Shown: piece by piece, positions 1 to 8,186 of the stretch
Layout: every line of letters starts with the position of its first letter
Position numbering within the stretch: position 1 is the stretch's first letter
Assembly: GCF_029893965.1 (NCBI RefSeq)
Contig: NZ_JARXXP010000009.1
Location: forward strand, 62,001-126,000
Direction of reading: 5' to 3'
DNA from: Paenibacillus sp. PastM-3
Lineage (GTDB): Bacteria; Bacillota; Bacilli; Paenibacillales; Paenibacillaceae
Length of the DNA stretch: 64,000 nt
Made by a program: the position numbers and the translations under genes
The notes under the pieces: generated by a model
What the model was told of the DNA's origin: nothing
Seen by the model: the letters and a program-made list of their open reading frames with translations, nothing else
Database searches by the model: none

Positions 1-78
1 CCTGGACGGCTCATCCCCCATATACCACGTACCTTGACCGATGCTGGGCAAAGACGTCCCGTCAGGAAGGGTTACCAC
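1..78 (-). CDS. Aldo/keto reductase, N-terminal fragment cut by window edge
   Basis: Only the first 26 codons are in the window. The translation contains TLPDGTSLPSIGQGTWYMG, which matches the opening beta-hairpin and first strand of bacterial aldo/keto reductases (NADPH-dependent carbonyl reductases). The start is GTG at position 78: an in-frame TAA lies only four codons upstream, and a purine-rich AAGGGGGTGG site sits just before it, so no longer N terminus is possible. It lies directly downstream, on the same strand, of the DJ-1-like gene remnant. Family assignment rests on the N-terminal motif only; the catalytic residues are outside the window. Confidence 0.7.
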   Translation of the reverse strand, partial: MVTLPDGTSLPSIGQGTWYMGDEPSR

Positions 79-101
79 GCGCCCACCCCCTTATTTTTTT
101 A

Positions 102-396
102 CAATATGTTTTCCCGCATCGCCCCGTCCTATACTCCATAGAGAATAGGGCAGGCGATTGATCATAATGGCGACTGCCGCACTCAGTACGAGGGGCAATA
201 GCAGCGCTATCCGTACATCAGGCCAAGCTTAACCCGAAACTAGAATGCGATGCGTATGCAGCGCTTGATCGATAGAGGTGGCTCCGCATGCCGTCACATC
301 CGGCTGGCAATTCGGATAAGCCGTATATTCCCGCCCATGCATCAATTCCGGAAGAACGGCCGCGTCTCCCGATACGATCAACACTCTTTTGCTCAT
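102..396 (-). pseudogene. DJ-1/PfpI-family protein remnant, internally deleted and with a stop
   Basis: From a good start (GGAGGG 6 nt before ATG at 396) the frame reads MSKRVLIVSGDA, the usual N terminus of one DJ-1/PfpI (type 1 glutamine amidotransferase-like) branch. It then jumps straight to ELMHGREYTAYPNCQPDV and HRILVSG, which correspond to the C-terminal part of the same family. About 110-120 residues, including the nucleophile-elbow cysteine, are missing. A TAA at 229-231 interrupts the frame where the family continues, and the frame resumes with AWPDV. The sequence after that (down to a stop near 102) is hydrophobic and does not look like the family. Seen: frame, motifs and stop. Inferred: internal deletion and decay. 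A functional 55-residue protein is unlikely. Confidence 0.65.
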
Positions 397-514
397 GCAA
401 ATCCCTCCATTATTGGGTTTATTTTAGTATGCGTTCAACTTTTGAAACCCATTCACGGAGGGAAATATAATAGTGGGACGAGCTCCCGAATCCAATCGAA
501 AAGAGGAAATCCGC

Positions 515-1135
515 ATGCCGCAAGTTACAGCTCAGCCGTTGACCGTCAAGGAGGCGATCGAATCCCGCCACAGCATACGTAAATTCGATCAGGAAGCGAT
601 CCCGAAACAAGATTTGCTGGAAATGATAAGATTGGCCGGGTTGGCGCCGAGCGCATGGAACCTCCAGCCTTGGCGGTTTCACATCACCGCGGATCCCGCG
701 ATGAAGGAGAAGCTGCAAGAAGCCGCATACGGCCAGCAGCAAGTTACTTCCGCCCAGGCGGTCGCCATAGTCGCCAGCGATATGGAGGATGTGATGGAAA
801 AGCTTGCGGATACCGTACATCCGGGACTGTCTGCGGAGAGAAAAGAAGAGGAAACGGCCAATTTGTCCGCTTACTTCGGGCCGATGGGCGTAGAAGAAAG
901 AGGGCAATGGGGACTCGGGCAAACTTATATCGCGCTCGGATTTCTACTGCTTGCAGCTGAGGGGATGGGATATGCCACTGTCCCGATGCTTGGGTTCGAC
1001 CAGAATAAAGTCAGGGAAATCTTGAATCTTCCTGAACACGTCAAGTTCGCAGCCATGGTGCCGATCGGGCGCAAAGCCGCCGAAGGATACCCCACCCATC
1101 GCCATCCTGTCGACCGAATCGCCATTTTCCATTAA
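515..1135 (+). CDS. Nitroreductase family protein (FMN-dependent)
   Basis: The 206-residue product belongs to the nitroreductase/oxygen-insensitive NAD(P)H oxidoreductase family: the N terminus has the FMN-phosphate-binding SRHSIRKFD motif, followed by the APSAWNLQPWRF segment that packs on the flavin, and the C-terminal half has a GLGQTYIALGFLLLAAEGMG helix typical of the dimer core. Such enzymes reduce nitroaromatics, quinones or enones in the cytoplasm; the substrate here is unknown. ATG 515 is chosen because AAGAGGA lies 7 nt upstream and family members start close to the motif. A GTG at 473 with GGAGGG 10 nt upstream would add 14 residues and cannot be excluded. It is followed by a zinc alcohol dehydrogenase, which suggests a small redox cluster. 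Confidence 0.85.
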   Translation: MPQVTAQPLTVKEAIESRHSIRKFDQEAIPKQDLLEMIRLAGLAPSAWNLQPWRFHITADPAMKEKLQEAAYGQQQVTSAQAVAIVASDMEDVMEKLADTVHPGLSAERKEEETANLSAYFGPMGVEERGQWGLGQTYIALGFLLLAAEGMGYATVPMLGFDQNKVREILNLPEHVKFAAMVPIGRKAAEGYPTHRHPVDRIAIFH

Positions 1136-1348
1136 TCAGGATTCGAAAAGGCAAGCGTACCTATATTATATAAATAGATCTGGACACAGCTGTTTTCATA
1201 GCCATGATGATGTCCGCATCGGGAAATTTAAAGGAACTGGAATTATCCGATCGAAAATACCTTATACCGAATGTATGATCCTCACTCTTCAATTCCATAA
1301 TAGAAGCATGCATGCAAATTCAAGGCATGTCATAACAGGAGGGTGATT

Positions 1349-2488
1349 ATGAAGGCTGTAACTTTCAATGGCATGAAGAATATGCAAGTGAAGCAGGTCG
1401 CGGATCCGACGATTCAGAAAAAAGACGGGATTATCGTAAAGATCACCTCGACGGCCATATGCGGTTCCGATCTCCATATATACCAGGGGGCTATTCAAGC
1501 CCAACCCGGATACGTGGTCGGACATGAACCGATGGGCATCGTCGAAGAAGTGGGCCCTGAGGTGACAAAGGTCAAAAAAGGGGACCGGGTCGTGCTCCCG
1601 TTCAATATATCGTGCGGCAGCTGTCATTACTGCCAGCATGATATGGAGAGCCAATGCGACAACTCCAACCCCAATCCCCAAGTGGATACAGGAGCTTACT
1701 TTGGGTTTACGGAACGTTACGGGAATTATTCGGGCGGACAAGCCGAATTGCTTTACGTGCCGTACGGCAATTTCATGCCGTTCGTTATTCCGGAGTCATG
1801 TGAATTGGAGGATGAGAAGCTCCTGTTCCTGTCCGACGTGCTGCCGACGGCCTATTGGAGCGTGGACAACGGCGGCGTGAAGAAGGGGGATACGGTGGTG
1901 GTGCTCGGCTGCGGCCCCGTCGGCTTGATGGCGCAAAAATTCGCCTGGATGAAAGGGGCCAAACGGGTCATCGCGATCGACAATCTCCCGTACCGGCTGA
2001 ACCATGCTAAAAAAATGAATAACGTCGAAATCTTCAACTTTGAAGATTTCCAAGACATGGGGCTTCACATAAAAGAAATAACGGGCGGGGGTGCTGATGT
2101 CGTCATCGATTGCGTCGGAATGGACGGCAAGAAGACGCCATTGGAGGAGGAAGAGCAGAAGGCCAAGCTGGTTGGCGGAACGCTCAGCCCGATCAACATC
2201 GCGATGAATGCGGTGCGAAAATTCGGCACGATTCAGATTACTGGGGTATACGGTTCGAAATACAACCAGTTCATGTTCGGAAACATGTGGGAACGAAACG
2301 TGAAGCTGACGATGGGACAGGCGCCCGTGATTCATTACATGCCGATGCTGTATCAAAAAATTATGGCAGGCGAGTTCGATCCGACGGAGATCATCACGCA
2401 TAAAGTGCCGCTCGATCAGGCGCATAACGCGTACAACACCTTTTACAACCATGCGGACGAATGCATTAAATTCGTCCTGAAGCCTTAA
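1349..2488 (+). CDS. Zinc-dependent alcohol dehydrogenase (formaldehyde dehydrogenase-like)
   Basis: A 379-residue medium-chain dehydrogenase. Visible features are the catalytic zinc region CGSDLHIYQG and GHEPMGIVEEVG, the structural-zinc cysteine cluster CGSCHYCQHDMESQC (C-x2-C-x2-C-x7-C), and the nucleotide-binding GCGPVGLMAQ in a Rossmann fold followed by an acidic residue (VIAID), which favours NAD over NADP. The length and the long insert after the Rossmann fold (DGKKTPLEEEEQKAKL) resemble glutathione-independent formaldehyde dehydrogenases and related enzymes. ATG 1349 has AGGAGGG 5 nt upstream; the GTG at 1343 overlaps that site and is rejected. It is convergent with the GlcG-like gene, and a hairpin lies between them. 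Substrate not determinable from sequence. Confidence 0.9.
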   Translation: MKAVTFNGMKNMQVKQVADPTIQKKDGIIVKITSTAICGSDLHIYQGAIQAQPGYVVGHEPMGIVEEVGPEVTKVKKGDRVVLPFNISCGSCHYCQHDMESQCDNSNPNPQVDTGAYFGFTERYGNYSGGQAELLYVPYGNFMPFVIPESCELEDEKLLFLSDVLPTAYWSVDNGGVKKGDTVVVLGCGPVGLMAQKFAWMKGAKRVIAIDNLPYRLNHAKKMNNVEIFNFEDFQDMGLHIKEITGGGADVVIDCVGMDGKKTPLEEEEQKAKLVGGTLSPINIAMNAVRKFGTIQITGVYGSKYNQFMFGNMWERNVKLTMGQAPVIHYMPMLYQKIMAGEFDPTEIITHKVPLDQAHNAYNTFYNHADECIKFVLKP

Positions 2489-2505
2489 ATGATGGCATGA
2501 CAAGA

Positions 2506-2546
2506 GGGGCTGTGCCACGGGGTATTGTACCCTGAGGGACAGCCCC
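2506..2546 (+). terminator. Hairpin terminator between convergent genes
   Basis: Arms GGGGCTGT (2506-2513) and ACAGCCCC (2539-2546) pair perfectly, with a further inner GGGTA/TACCC stem. There is only a weak T-rich tail. It lies 18 bp after the alcohol dehydrogenase stop and before the convergent GlcG-like gene, so it may serve both strands. Confidence 0.55.
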
Positions 2547-2615
2547 ATGTGTTTAGCCGATTTTTCGCCAATATTGGTGGGACCTAGTTTCGTTATAGGG
2601 CTAAAGCCGCCAGGT

Positions 2616-3062
2616 TTACAGCAAGCTCCCGGAAGACCCGATCCGCGCCTTCGGATAGGTTTCGAAAGCCCGCACCGCCGCTTCCGCAACCTCAATGTCG
2701 TTTGCGACCTTACTGCCGCTTGCGCCGACCGCCCCGACGATTCTCCCTTCGAACGACAACGGAATCCCCCCTCCGAATACGACAACGCGTCCGTGGTTGG
2801 TCGTATTGATCCCGTACAGCTCCCCGCTCGGGACCGCCAACGGAGCAAGCCTCGCCGTGGGCATTTTTAGCGCGACCGCCGTCCATGCCTTATTATGGGC
2901 GATGTCGACACTGGCCAGCCAGGCATGGTCCATCCGATGAGAAGCAACGAAATTCCCGCCATCGTCTACGATGGCGATCACTTCCGCGATCCCGAGCTCC
3001 CTTGCCCGGAGTTCCGCTGCGTGAATCAAAACTTTAGCGACTTCTAGAGTAATTTTCAACAT
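2616..3062 (-). CDS. GlcG/HbpS (DUF336) family protein
   Basis: The 148-residue product matches the GlcG/HbpS family in length and motifs: an N-terminal helix (LEVAKVLIHAAELRAREL), a central VIAIVDDGGNFVASHRMDHAW strand region, a GRVVVFGGGIPLSFEGR strand and the characteristic GAVGASGS near the C terminus. Family members bind haem or cobalamin-like ligands, or are accessory proteins to oxidative catabolic clusters; their exact role is often unknown. GAGGGAGAGGA lies just upstream of ATG 3062. Its position beside a nitroreductase and a dehydrogenase fits a small-molecule detoxification or catabolic role, but this is inference. Confidence 0.85.
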   Translation of the reverse strand: MLKITLEVAKVLIHAAELRARELGIAEVIAIVDDGGNFVASHRMDHAWLASVDIAHNKAWTAVALKMPTARLAPLAVPSGELYGINTTNHGRVVVFGGGIPLSFEGRIVGAVGASGSKVANDIEVAEAAVRAFETYPKARIGSSGSLL

Positions 3063-3288
3063 CTGCGTCCTCTCCCTCTCGACTGAGTCGATACATGATA
3101 TGAATCATATGGTTTAGGTATGCATTCGATCCCGTCATTATAGGCATTCGTACATCCATGAATGGAGCGGGTAAAATTCCGCTTCTATTCTTGCTCTCTA
3201 TAGTATTATCCTAAAGTGTTATGACGGAACTACTATGTCGAGCAAACCGGAGAAAAACGAAAAACGGATATTTCTTCACATAATTGTG

Positions 3289-3294
3289 TATAAT
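3289..3294 (+). promoter_or_regulatory. Candidate -10 box for the SDR gene
   Basis: TATAAT, a perfect sigma-A -10 hexamer, lies 40 bp before the SDR start. No convincing -35 element is present at 16-18 bp, so the call is tentative. The 272-bp interval 3063-3334 separates two divergent genes and holds nothing else recognisable. Confidence 0.35.
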
Positions 3295-3334
3295 CCAGTG
3301 GAGAACACTCTAACAATTTGAAAGAGGTGAAAGA

Positions 3335-4117
3335 GTGGTAAAAGCATTAGAAAATGTACATGTTGTCATTACCGGTGCCTCCGACGGCTTAGGTTATGCC
3401 ATGGCAGAAGCCCTTCTTGATAAAGGGGCAAAAGTAGCATTAGCATCCCGTCCAGGGTCAAAATTAACTGAAGCCGTAAAAAAACTTAAAGCAAAGGGAT
3501 ATACTACTGTTTTTGAGCTTCCGCTGGATGTAAGGTCAGAGGGATCGGTAGAAGATGCTGTGAAATGGGTGAAAACTAAATGGGGTAAAATTGATGTCCT
3601 TGTAAACAATGCCGGTATCGGGATGCGAACGGTTAACCCGCGTTTTCTGGAGGAGCCGCAGCCCTTTTACAAGGTGACACCGGCAGGCTTCCGCGATCTT
3701 ATCGAAACCAATCTCACCGGTTACTTTCTGGTAGCGCGAGGATTCACCCCACTCATGATCGAACAAGGAAAGGGACGAATCATCAACATTTCAATGAATC
3801 ATGAGACCATGAAAAGAAAGGGTTTTGTTCCTTACGGTCCATCGCGCGCCGCAACAGAATCGCTGTCGGCGATCATGGCGGAGGATCTGAAGGAATCAGG
3901 AATTTCGGTCAACATGCTGCTTCCGGGCGGAGCAACGGCGACGGGAATGATTCCGGAGGATCTGCGCAGCGAGATCGAGGCGAAATTCCGGCTGATGCAG
4001 CCGGAGGTTATGGCGGAGCCTATTGTCTTCTTGGCTTCACCGGAAGCGGAGGGCATCACGGGGGAACGCATTGTGGCCTCCGAATTTGAAAGTTGGTTAA
4101 AGGAAAAAAGTAAATAA
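3335..4117 (+). CDS. Short-chain dehydrogenase/reductase with altered active site
   Basis: A 260-residue classical-SDR fold: cofactor motif TGASDGLG (residues 14-21), structural NNAG (91-94) and LIETNLTG. The active-site region reads NISMNHETMKRKGFVPYGPSR. Tyr167 is present, but the Lys normally four residues later is Arg171, and the position 13 residues before Tyr is Met, with the nearest Ser (153) one residue off. The protein may therefore be a weak, specialised or non-catalytic SDR. The start is GTG 3335, preceded by AAAGAGGTG. The gene stands alone; base composition here is more A/T-rich than in most of the window. Confidence 0.85.
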   Translation: MVKALENVHVVITGASDGLGYAMAEALLDKGAKVALASRPGSKLTEAVKKLKAKGYTTVFELPLDVRSEGSVEDAVKWVKTKWGKIDVLVNNAGIGMRTVNPRFLEEPQPFYKVTPAGFRDLIETNLTGYFLVARGFTPLMIEQGKGRIINISMNHETMKRKGFVPYGPSRAATESLSAIMAEDLKESGISVNMLLPGGATATGMIPEDLRSEIEAKFRLMQPEVMAEPIVFLASPEAEGITGERIVASEFESWLKEKSK

Positions 4118-4340
4118 TAGGAGAGGCGAATACATTCTATATATTTTTGCTTAACATTTGTATGATTCTACAGTTGGCACTTGAAAATTTATATTGCCAA
4201 TTATTTAGTGAATTACTATATTACATATGAAAATATATTAGAACATTAATGCCGTTAACTTACCGGAAAAAGATTCAGTACCTTTGACCGAACCGCCAGT
4301 TAAGGGATATGACATTGTGTCTACCCTTAATAAAACAATT

Positions 4341-4481
4341 CAGGTGAAAACAGAGCAAGCGTTGCAAGGTGCAGGAGACACCAAGAGTCCCATGTATAGC
4401 ACGGCAATCGGAATGTGGCTGATACGTGTCATTGGCGTTTATATATTAGGGATAAGACTTGATATGGGTATTGCGGGCTGA
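4341..4481 (+). pseudogene. MATE-family multidrug transporter fragment
   Basis: The reading frame contains EQALQGAGDTKSPMYSTAIGMWLIRVIG and YILGIRLDMGIAG, then a stop. This is the conserved QxLxGAGDTxxPMY...GxWxIR segment of NorM/MATE cation antiporters, from the C-terminal half of proteins that are normally about 450 residues. There is no N-terminal part and the last helices are missing, so this is a relic. The frame can be followed upstream to about 4284, but that stretch does not resemble a transporter. The 166 bp between the SDR gene and this frame are A/T-rich and show no other gene. Confidence 0.65.
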
Positions 4482-4533
4482 CATCGAAAGTGTGGCCACA
4501 CAATAAAGAGAGAAGGGAGTCGACTAGGAAAGG

Positions 4534-5178
4534 ATGTTTACTCGTAAGATAGCTGCAGTAACCTTCTATTTAATTCTGATTGGTGTGATCTATGTAATAA
4601 AAGATAATGTGCTCCCCTGGCTGGATAACCTGGCCCCCGGCAGTTGGCCCATTATCCTGCTGCTTTCTTCTGTGCTTGCCATGGTCCCGGTCATCCCATT
4701 TGCGCTGGTTTCAGGCTTTTTGGGTATCAAATACGGGCTGTGGGGGGGAGGTGCATTGAGCGTAACAGCATCGACACTGGCTGCCGTACTCACTTATTTC
4801 ATTTTGGCTGCAGGGGGGAAGACACATTTTAGTCCAAATAACAGGAGCAAACTGCATGTATGGAATGAACATATCAAACACCATACATTTCTATTCGTTC
4901 TTATCGGGCGTATGCTGCCATTTATTCCTGCCGCTCTGATCAATGGATATGCCGGTTGGTTTAAACTCCCGTTCGTATCATTTGTGACAGCAACCGCCCT
5001 CGGGAAAATTCCAACGATGCTCGTTTTTGTTTATATCGGTATCTCTGCAGTATCTGGATCTCAATATTGGTTGCCGGTGCTGCTGATATATACTGTTTTT
5101 CTAAGTGTTGTATATCTGATCTATGTCCGATTGTTTCCGAACATCAAAAGTGTTCGACGCTTAGAAAACAAACAGTAG
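4534..5178 (+). CDS. TVP38/TMEM64 family (VTT-domain) membrane protein
   Basis: The 214-residue protein is almost entirely hydrophobic, with an N-terminal segment (residues 5-23), a pair around 38-90, and two C-terminal segments. The signature region GRMLPFIPAALINGYAGWFKLPF and the downstream GKIPTMLVFVYIG match the SNARE-associated/VTT domain of TVP38, DedA-like and YtxB-like proteins, now linked to lipid scrambling or transport. It lacks the second half of longer DedA proteins. The ATG at 4534 directly abuts AGGAAAGG; a second purine-rich site (GAAGGGAG, 4512-4519) lies 14 nt upstream, so the exact start is slightly uncertain. Monocistronic by context. Confidence 0.82.
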   Translation: MFTRKIAAVTFYLILIGVIYVIKDNVLPWLDNLAPGSWPIILLLSSVLAMVPVIPFALVSGFLGIKYGLWGGGALSVTASTLAAVLTYFILAAGGKTHFSPNNRSKLHVWNEHIKHHTFLFVLIGRMLPFIPAALINGYAGWFKLPFVSFVTATALGKIPTMLVFVYIGISAVSGSQYWLPVLLIYTVFLSVVYLIYVRLFPNIKSVRRLENKQ

Positions 5179-5220
5179 AGTATGTGGATTTGGTTTAGCC
5201 AAATAAAAAGAAAACATAAA

Positions 5221-5241
5221 GGCACGGGCATCCCCCGTGCC
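5221..5241 (-). terminator. Bidirectional terminator between convergent genes
   Basis: Arms GGCACGGG (5221-5228) and CCCGTGCC (5234-5241) enclose a 5-nt loop. On the minus strand the hairpin is followed by TTTATGTTTTCTTTTT, a good intrinsic terminator for the subtilisin gene. On the plus strand it closes off the TVP38-like gene. Confidence 0.75.
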
Positions 5242-5270
5242 TTGCTTTGCGCTCACAGCCCGCAGCTTCA

Positions 5271-6536
5271 TCATTTCCGCTTCTTCCGGCAGTCCAGAAA
5301 CCGCATATTTACCTCGCCGCTCCCGGCAGTGTTTGGTTTCAGGTTGAGCCTGAAGGCGTTACGTTTCAGGGTGGTTTTTACCTGCTGCGGTGCCAGGCAT
5401 GGACGGAGCTGCAGCAGCTGGGCGGCCGCGCCTGAGACAATCGGCGTAGAAATTGAAGTGCCGGACAGCTTGATGTAGCATTTGCCCACTCTCAGTCCCG
5501 GCTGCTGGCGGGCCAGCCGGGAACCGGGCGCGAGGAGGGAGATGACCATCTCCCCGGGCGCCACGATATCCGGCTTTACTCTGCCGCCCGGAGCAGGACC
5601 GCGGCTGGAATAGAACGTAATCCGGTCATCTGCCTGGGTGAGCGTCCGGCGGTCGTTAACCGCTCCGACTGTAATCGCGGAAGGGCTGATTCCCGGTGAA
5701 TCCACCGTCCGGGCCAAGGGACCGCTGTTGCCGGCGGAGATGACTACCGTCAGTCCGGCCTTGACGGCCTGTTCAGCTGCCTGGACGAGCAGATCGTCTG
5801 CGGCTGAAGCAGCTGCCGGTCCGCCGAAGGACATGGACAGGATGCGCAGTCTAAGCCGCTTCCTGTTGGCGATACACCATTCAATGCCTTTAATAATGGT
5901 AGAATCATAGCCTTCGCCGTATTGATCGAGCACTTTTACCCCTACTATACCTGCTTCAGGAGCAGGCCCTCTGTATTTGCCTTTGCTAGACCAGCCGTTA
6001 CCTGCGGCATCCCCGCTGATATGTGTGCCGTGACCATTATCATCATACGGCTTCTTCCGGTGATTAATGAAGTCCTTAAAGGCGATAATCCGGTTGACCG
6101 GCCGGGTCAGATCGGGATGAGGGTAAACCCCCGTATCAATGATAGCAATGTTAATTCCTTTTCCGGTAAGCCCCCGTGTCTGCTGAAGGGCTGCCGATCC
6201 GATTGAAGGAGTGGCGACATTCAGGAAAGCCTTTTTGACCCCGTCCAGATAGACCTTGCCGACTTCTTCGCAGCTGCAGATCCGCTCCAGACATTTCACC
6301 GAAACCTGTGCAGATACGGCATTCAGCAGAGACAGCCTGTGCTTTACAGAAAAAGAATGCCCCCCTAAATGCTTCTGCAGAGCCTGCATCCGGGCCGGGG
6401 TCAGCCTGTGCTTGAACTGGACAATTACAGGAACTGCGGCAGCTTGTTTAGCTGATCCCATAGAATTCTGCAGCTTGTGCATTAGAGGCCTGTTGATTTT
6501 GGCGGCGTAATGCCGTACCCACATTGATTCACTCAT
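5271..6536 (-). CDS. aprX: Subtilisin-like serine protease, AprX type, no signal peptide
   Basis: The 421-residue protein is an S8 peptidase with all catalytic elements: Asp134 in IIDTGVYPHPDL, His169 in DDNGHGTH, oxyanion Asn270 in SAGNSGP and Ser361 in LSGTSISTP. There is no signal peptide; an approximately 110-residue N-terminal region precedes the catalytic domain, as in Bacillus subtilis AprX, which it resembles in length and in the GVYPHPDL, PYDDNGHGTH and YRGPAPEA stretches. An intracellular role in stationary-phase proteolysis is the family expectation. ATG 6536 is chosen because GGAGAGGTG lies upstream at good spacing; the longer frame to 6623 has no family support. A terminator follows the stop. 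Confidence 0.88.
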   Translation of the reverse strand: MSESMWVRHYAAKINRPLMHKLQNSMGSAKQAAAVPVIVQFKHRLTPARMQALQKHLGGHSFSVKHRLSLLNAVSAQVSVKCLERICSCEEVGKVYLDGVKKAFLNVATPSIGSAALQQTRGLTGKGINIAIIDTGVYPHPDLTRPVNRIIAFKDFINHRKKPYDDNGHGTHISGDAAGNGWSSKGKYRGPAPEAGIVGVKVLDQYGEGYDSTIIKGIEWCIANRKRLRLRILSMSFGGPAAASAADDLLVQAAEQAVKAGLTVVISAGNSGPLARTVDSPGISPSAITVGAVNDRRTLTQADDRITFYSSRGPAPGGRVKPDIVAPGEMVISLLAPGSRLARQQPGLRVGKCYIKLSGTSISTPIVSGAAAQLLQLRPCLAPQQVKTTLKRNAFRLNLKPNTAGSGEVNMRFLDCRKKRK

Positions 6537-6708
6537 GTCTGTCGCTTCACCTCTCCAATAGCACATCCTATGCAGAGAACAGCCCGGCGGACACCAATCT
6601 ATGAAACGGAGACAATACCACATTTTTACGAGAGTAGGTCATTATTCCTTTCAGGCAGCTCTTAAATTGCATTAAATACACTATCTTAAAAGAAAGTGGT
6701 GAAGCAAA

Positions 6709-7083
6709 GTGAGAGAAGCTGAGAAAAAAGCATTGTTGGCAAAAAAAGCATTACTGGCTAAGAAAGCACTGATGGCCCGCAAAACGAATGCAAAGAAGGT
6801 TGTGAAAAGAAAACGGAGAATCAAACAAACCTTCAGCCGTTTCGTCGTTCTGGCAACAAGCACAGGCAATGTAAATAAGGATACCACCGGCTGGACAGCC
6901 TCGCTGACTAGCGGGACGGTCACAACGACTACGGATTTCGACGATTTTGGTGTAGCCCAATTTCCGACCATTTCTACTCTGACGACAGTGTCCTATGTGC
7001 TGCGGATAAGAGATGAAGCTGGTAACCTTCTGACAACTAAAAGTGTATCCGCTAACCGTGAATTTTTTGTAGCCCGTTTCTAA
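6709..7083 (+). CDS. Unrecognised protein with cationic hexapeptide-repeat N terminus
   Basis: A 124-residue product. Residues 1-40 are almost only Ala, Leu, Lys and Arg, with a near-perfect six-residue repeat (LLAKKA, LLAKKA, LMARKT) after MREAEKKA, then KKVVKRKRRIK; this should form a highly basic helix. Residues 43-124 are Thr/Ser-rich and beta-prone (TSTGNVNKDTTGW, VSYVLRIRDEAGNLL). There is no signal peptide or hydrophobic membrane segment. The start is GTG 6709, with AAGTGGTGAA upstream. I do not recognise the family. The layout suggests a nucleic-acid- or polyanion-binding anchor joined to a small beta domain, perhaps a spore or surface protein, but this is speculation. It lies between the subtilisin and an unknown 326-residue protein. 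Confidence 0.6.
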   Translation: MREAEKKALLAKKALLAKKALMARKTNAKKVVKRKRRIKQTFSRFVVLATSTGNVNKDTTGWTASLTSGTVTTTTDFDDFGVAQFPTISTLTTVSYVLRIRDEAGNLLTTKSVSANREFFVARF

Positions 7084-7205
7084 TAGATTTACAGTCTTAA
7101 TGTAGAATAGTCACATCCTAATCCCCTATAAACATCCTGAATAGGATATTATAGGGGATATGTTGCATTTCTACTTATATACTGTAACGATAGGAGGCAG
7201 AAGCC

Positions 7206-8186
7206 ATGTGGAAATGGATTCAGGACTACCGCTTACTGGAGTATTGCAGCAGGCAGGAGCGCATGAATTTTGGAGACCGCTCCCGGTTTTTTATGAATAC
7301 AGTCACAACAGAGGCTCCGGAAGGGATGACCGCATTGGCCCAATATTTTACAGCGGGAAGTGTTCTGCTCAATGTGGATTTCAATATTACCATTCCAGTG
7401 CCTGATGATAGAATGCTGCAGCGGATTATGCGGGAGGTGGCTCCGCATTTCGGTGTGGTGACACAGCTTGAACGCAAAGGGCGGATTGAATCAGTACATA
7501 TGAATCAGCTGAAGCCCGGATCGGCCAGGCTGTTCCATGAAACAGAGACTGGCATTTTACCTGTCATGAAGGATTTGTACCGTCATAACGATAGTGAGCA
7601 CTGGTACTCCGGACAAAAGCGCAGGCTGGTGCATTACACTGTCGATACTACAGAGCTTGAACCTTATGAGGATGCAGAGGTAAAAGAGGTTCAAGCCCTG
7701 CTGCAGCAGGCTTATTTCGGCGGTGAAGCTGTTGAATTTGGAATAATGCCGCTCGGCTGGCCGTTTGACGATTCCTTAAGACATTCTGCGGCACTGCGTT
7801 TTGTTGCCGGGCTTGCACCGAATCTGACCTTGTCTGTGGATGAGTCCAGTAATGAAGTTATTCTGCTGGACATAACGGCGAAAGAGCCTGTCCATAAGCT
7901 GTATCTGCCGTCCGCACAGCCGCAGCCGTCAAGACGGGTGGATCAATATCTATACCTGAATGTCGGCCACGGGCTGGTCTATGTGGTGAACCTGCTGGTG
8001 CAGCCGGTGATTACGAAGTGGGAGGGATTTACAGAGGCTAAGCTTTACTCTCTGGGAGAGGACACTGACTTTGCGGATTTTGATCCCGGGACAGCAGAGT
8101 GTCTGGAAGGGACCAGCTTGTTTTTTGATGAGGATACTTTACAAAGAATGATGGATGAGGTTAACCAGGCGCTGAAATTTGGTTGA
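7206..8186 (+). CDS. Hypothetical protein, 326 residues
   Basis: ATG 7206 has AGGAGG 9 nt upstream, and the frame is open for 326 codons with codon use like its neighbours, so the gene is real. The product is soluble, acidic toward the C terminus (GEDTDFADFDPGTAECLEG) and has no signal peptide, membrane segment or catalytic motif that I can identify. Alternating hydrophobic stretches (ALRFVAGLAPNLTLSVDE, NEVILLDITAKEP, VYVVNLLVQPVITKW) suggest a mixed alpha/beta fold. It is preceded by the cationic-repeat gene with a 122-bp gap and followed by an FAD oxidoreductase. No function is proposed. Confidence 0.75.
   Translation: MWKWIQDYRLLEYCSRQERMNFGDRSRFFMNTVTTEAPEGMTALAQYFTAGSVLLNVDFNITIPVPDDRMLQRIMREVAPHFGVVTQLERKGRIESVHMNQLKPGSARLFHETETGILPVMKDLYRHNDSEHWYSGQKRRLVHYTVDTTELEPYEDAEVKEVQALLQQAYFGGEAVEFGIMPLGWPFDDSLRHSAALRFVAGLAPNLTLSVDESSNEVILLDITAKEPVHKLYLPSAQPQPSRRVDQYLYLNVGHGLVYVVNLLVQPVITKWEGFTEAKLYSLGEDTDFADFDPGTAECLEGTSLFFDEDTLQRMMDEVNQALKFG

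Noticed and set aside
1796-2848. 350-codon minus-strand open frame opposite the alcohol dehydrogenase
   Set aside because: It is antisense to a clear medium-chain dehydrogenase and runs into the GlcG-like gene; the translation is Arg/Cys/His-rich and low in meaningful motifs.
5182-5478. Plus-strand frame of 98 codons after the TVP38-like gene
   Set aside because: It spans a terminator hairpin and lies antisense to the subtilisin C terminus.
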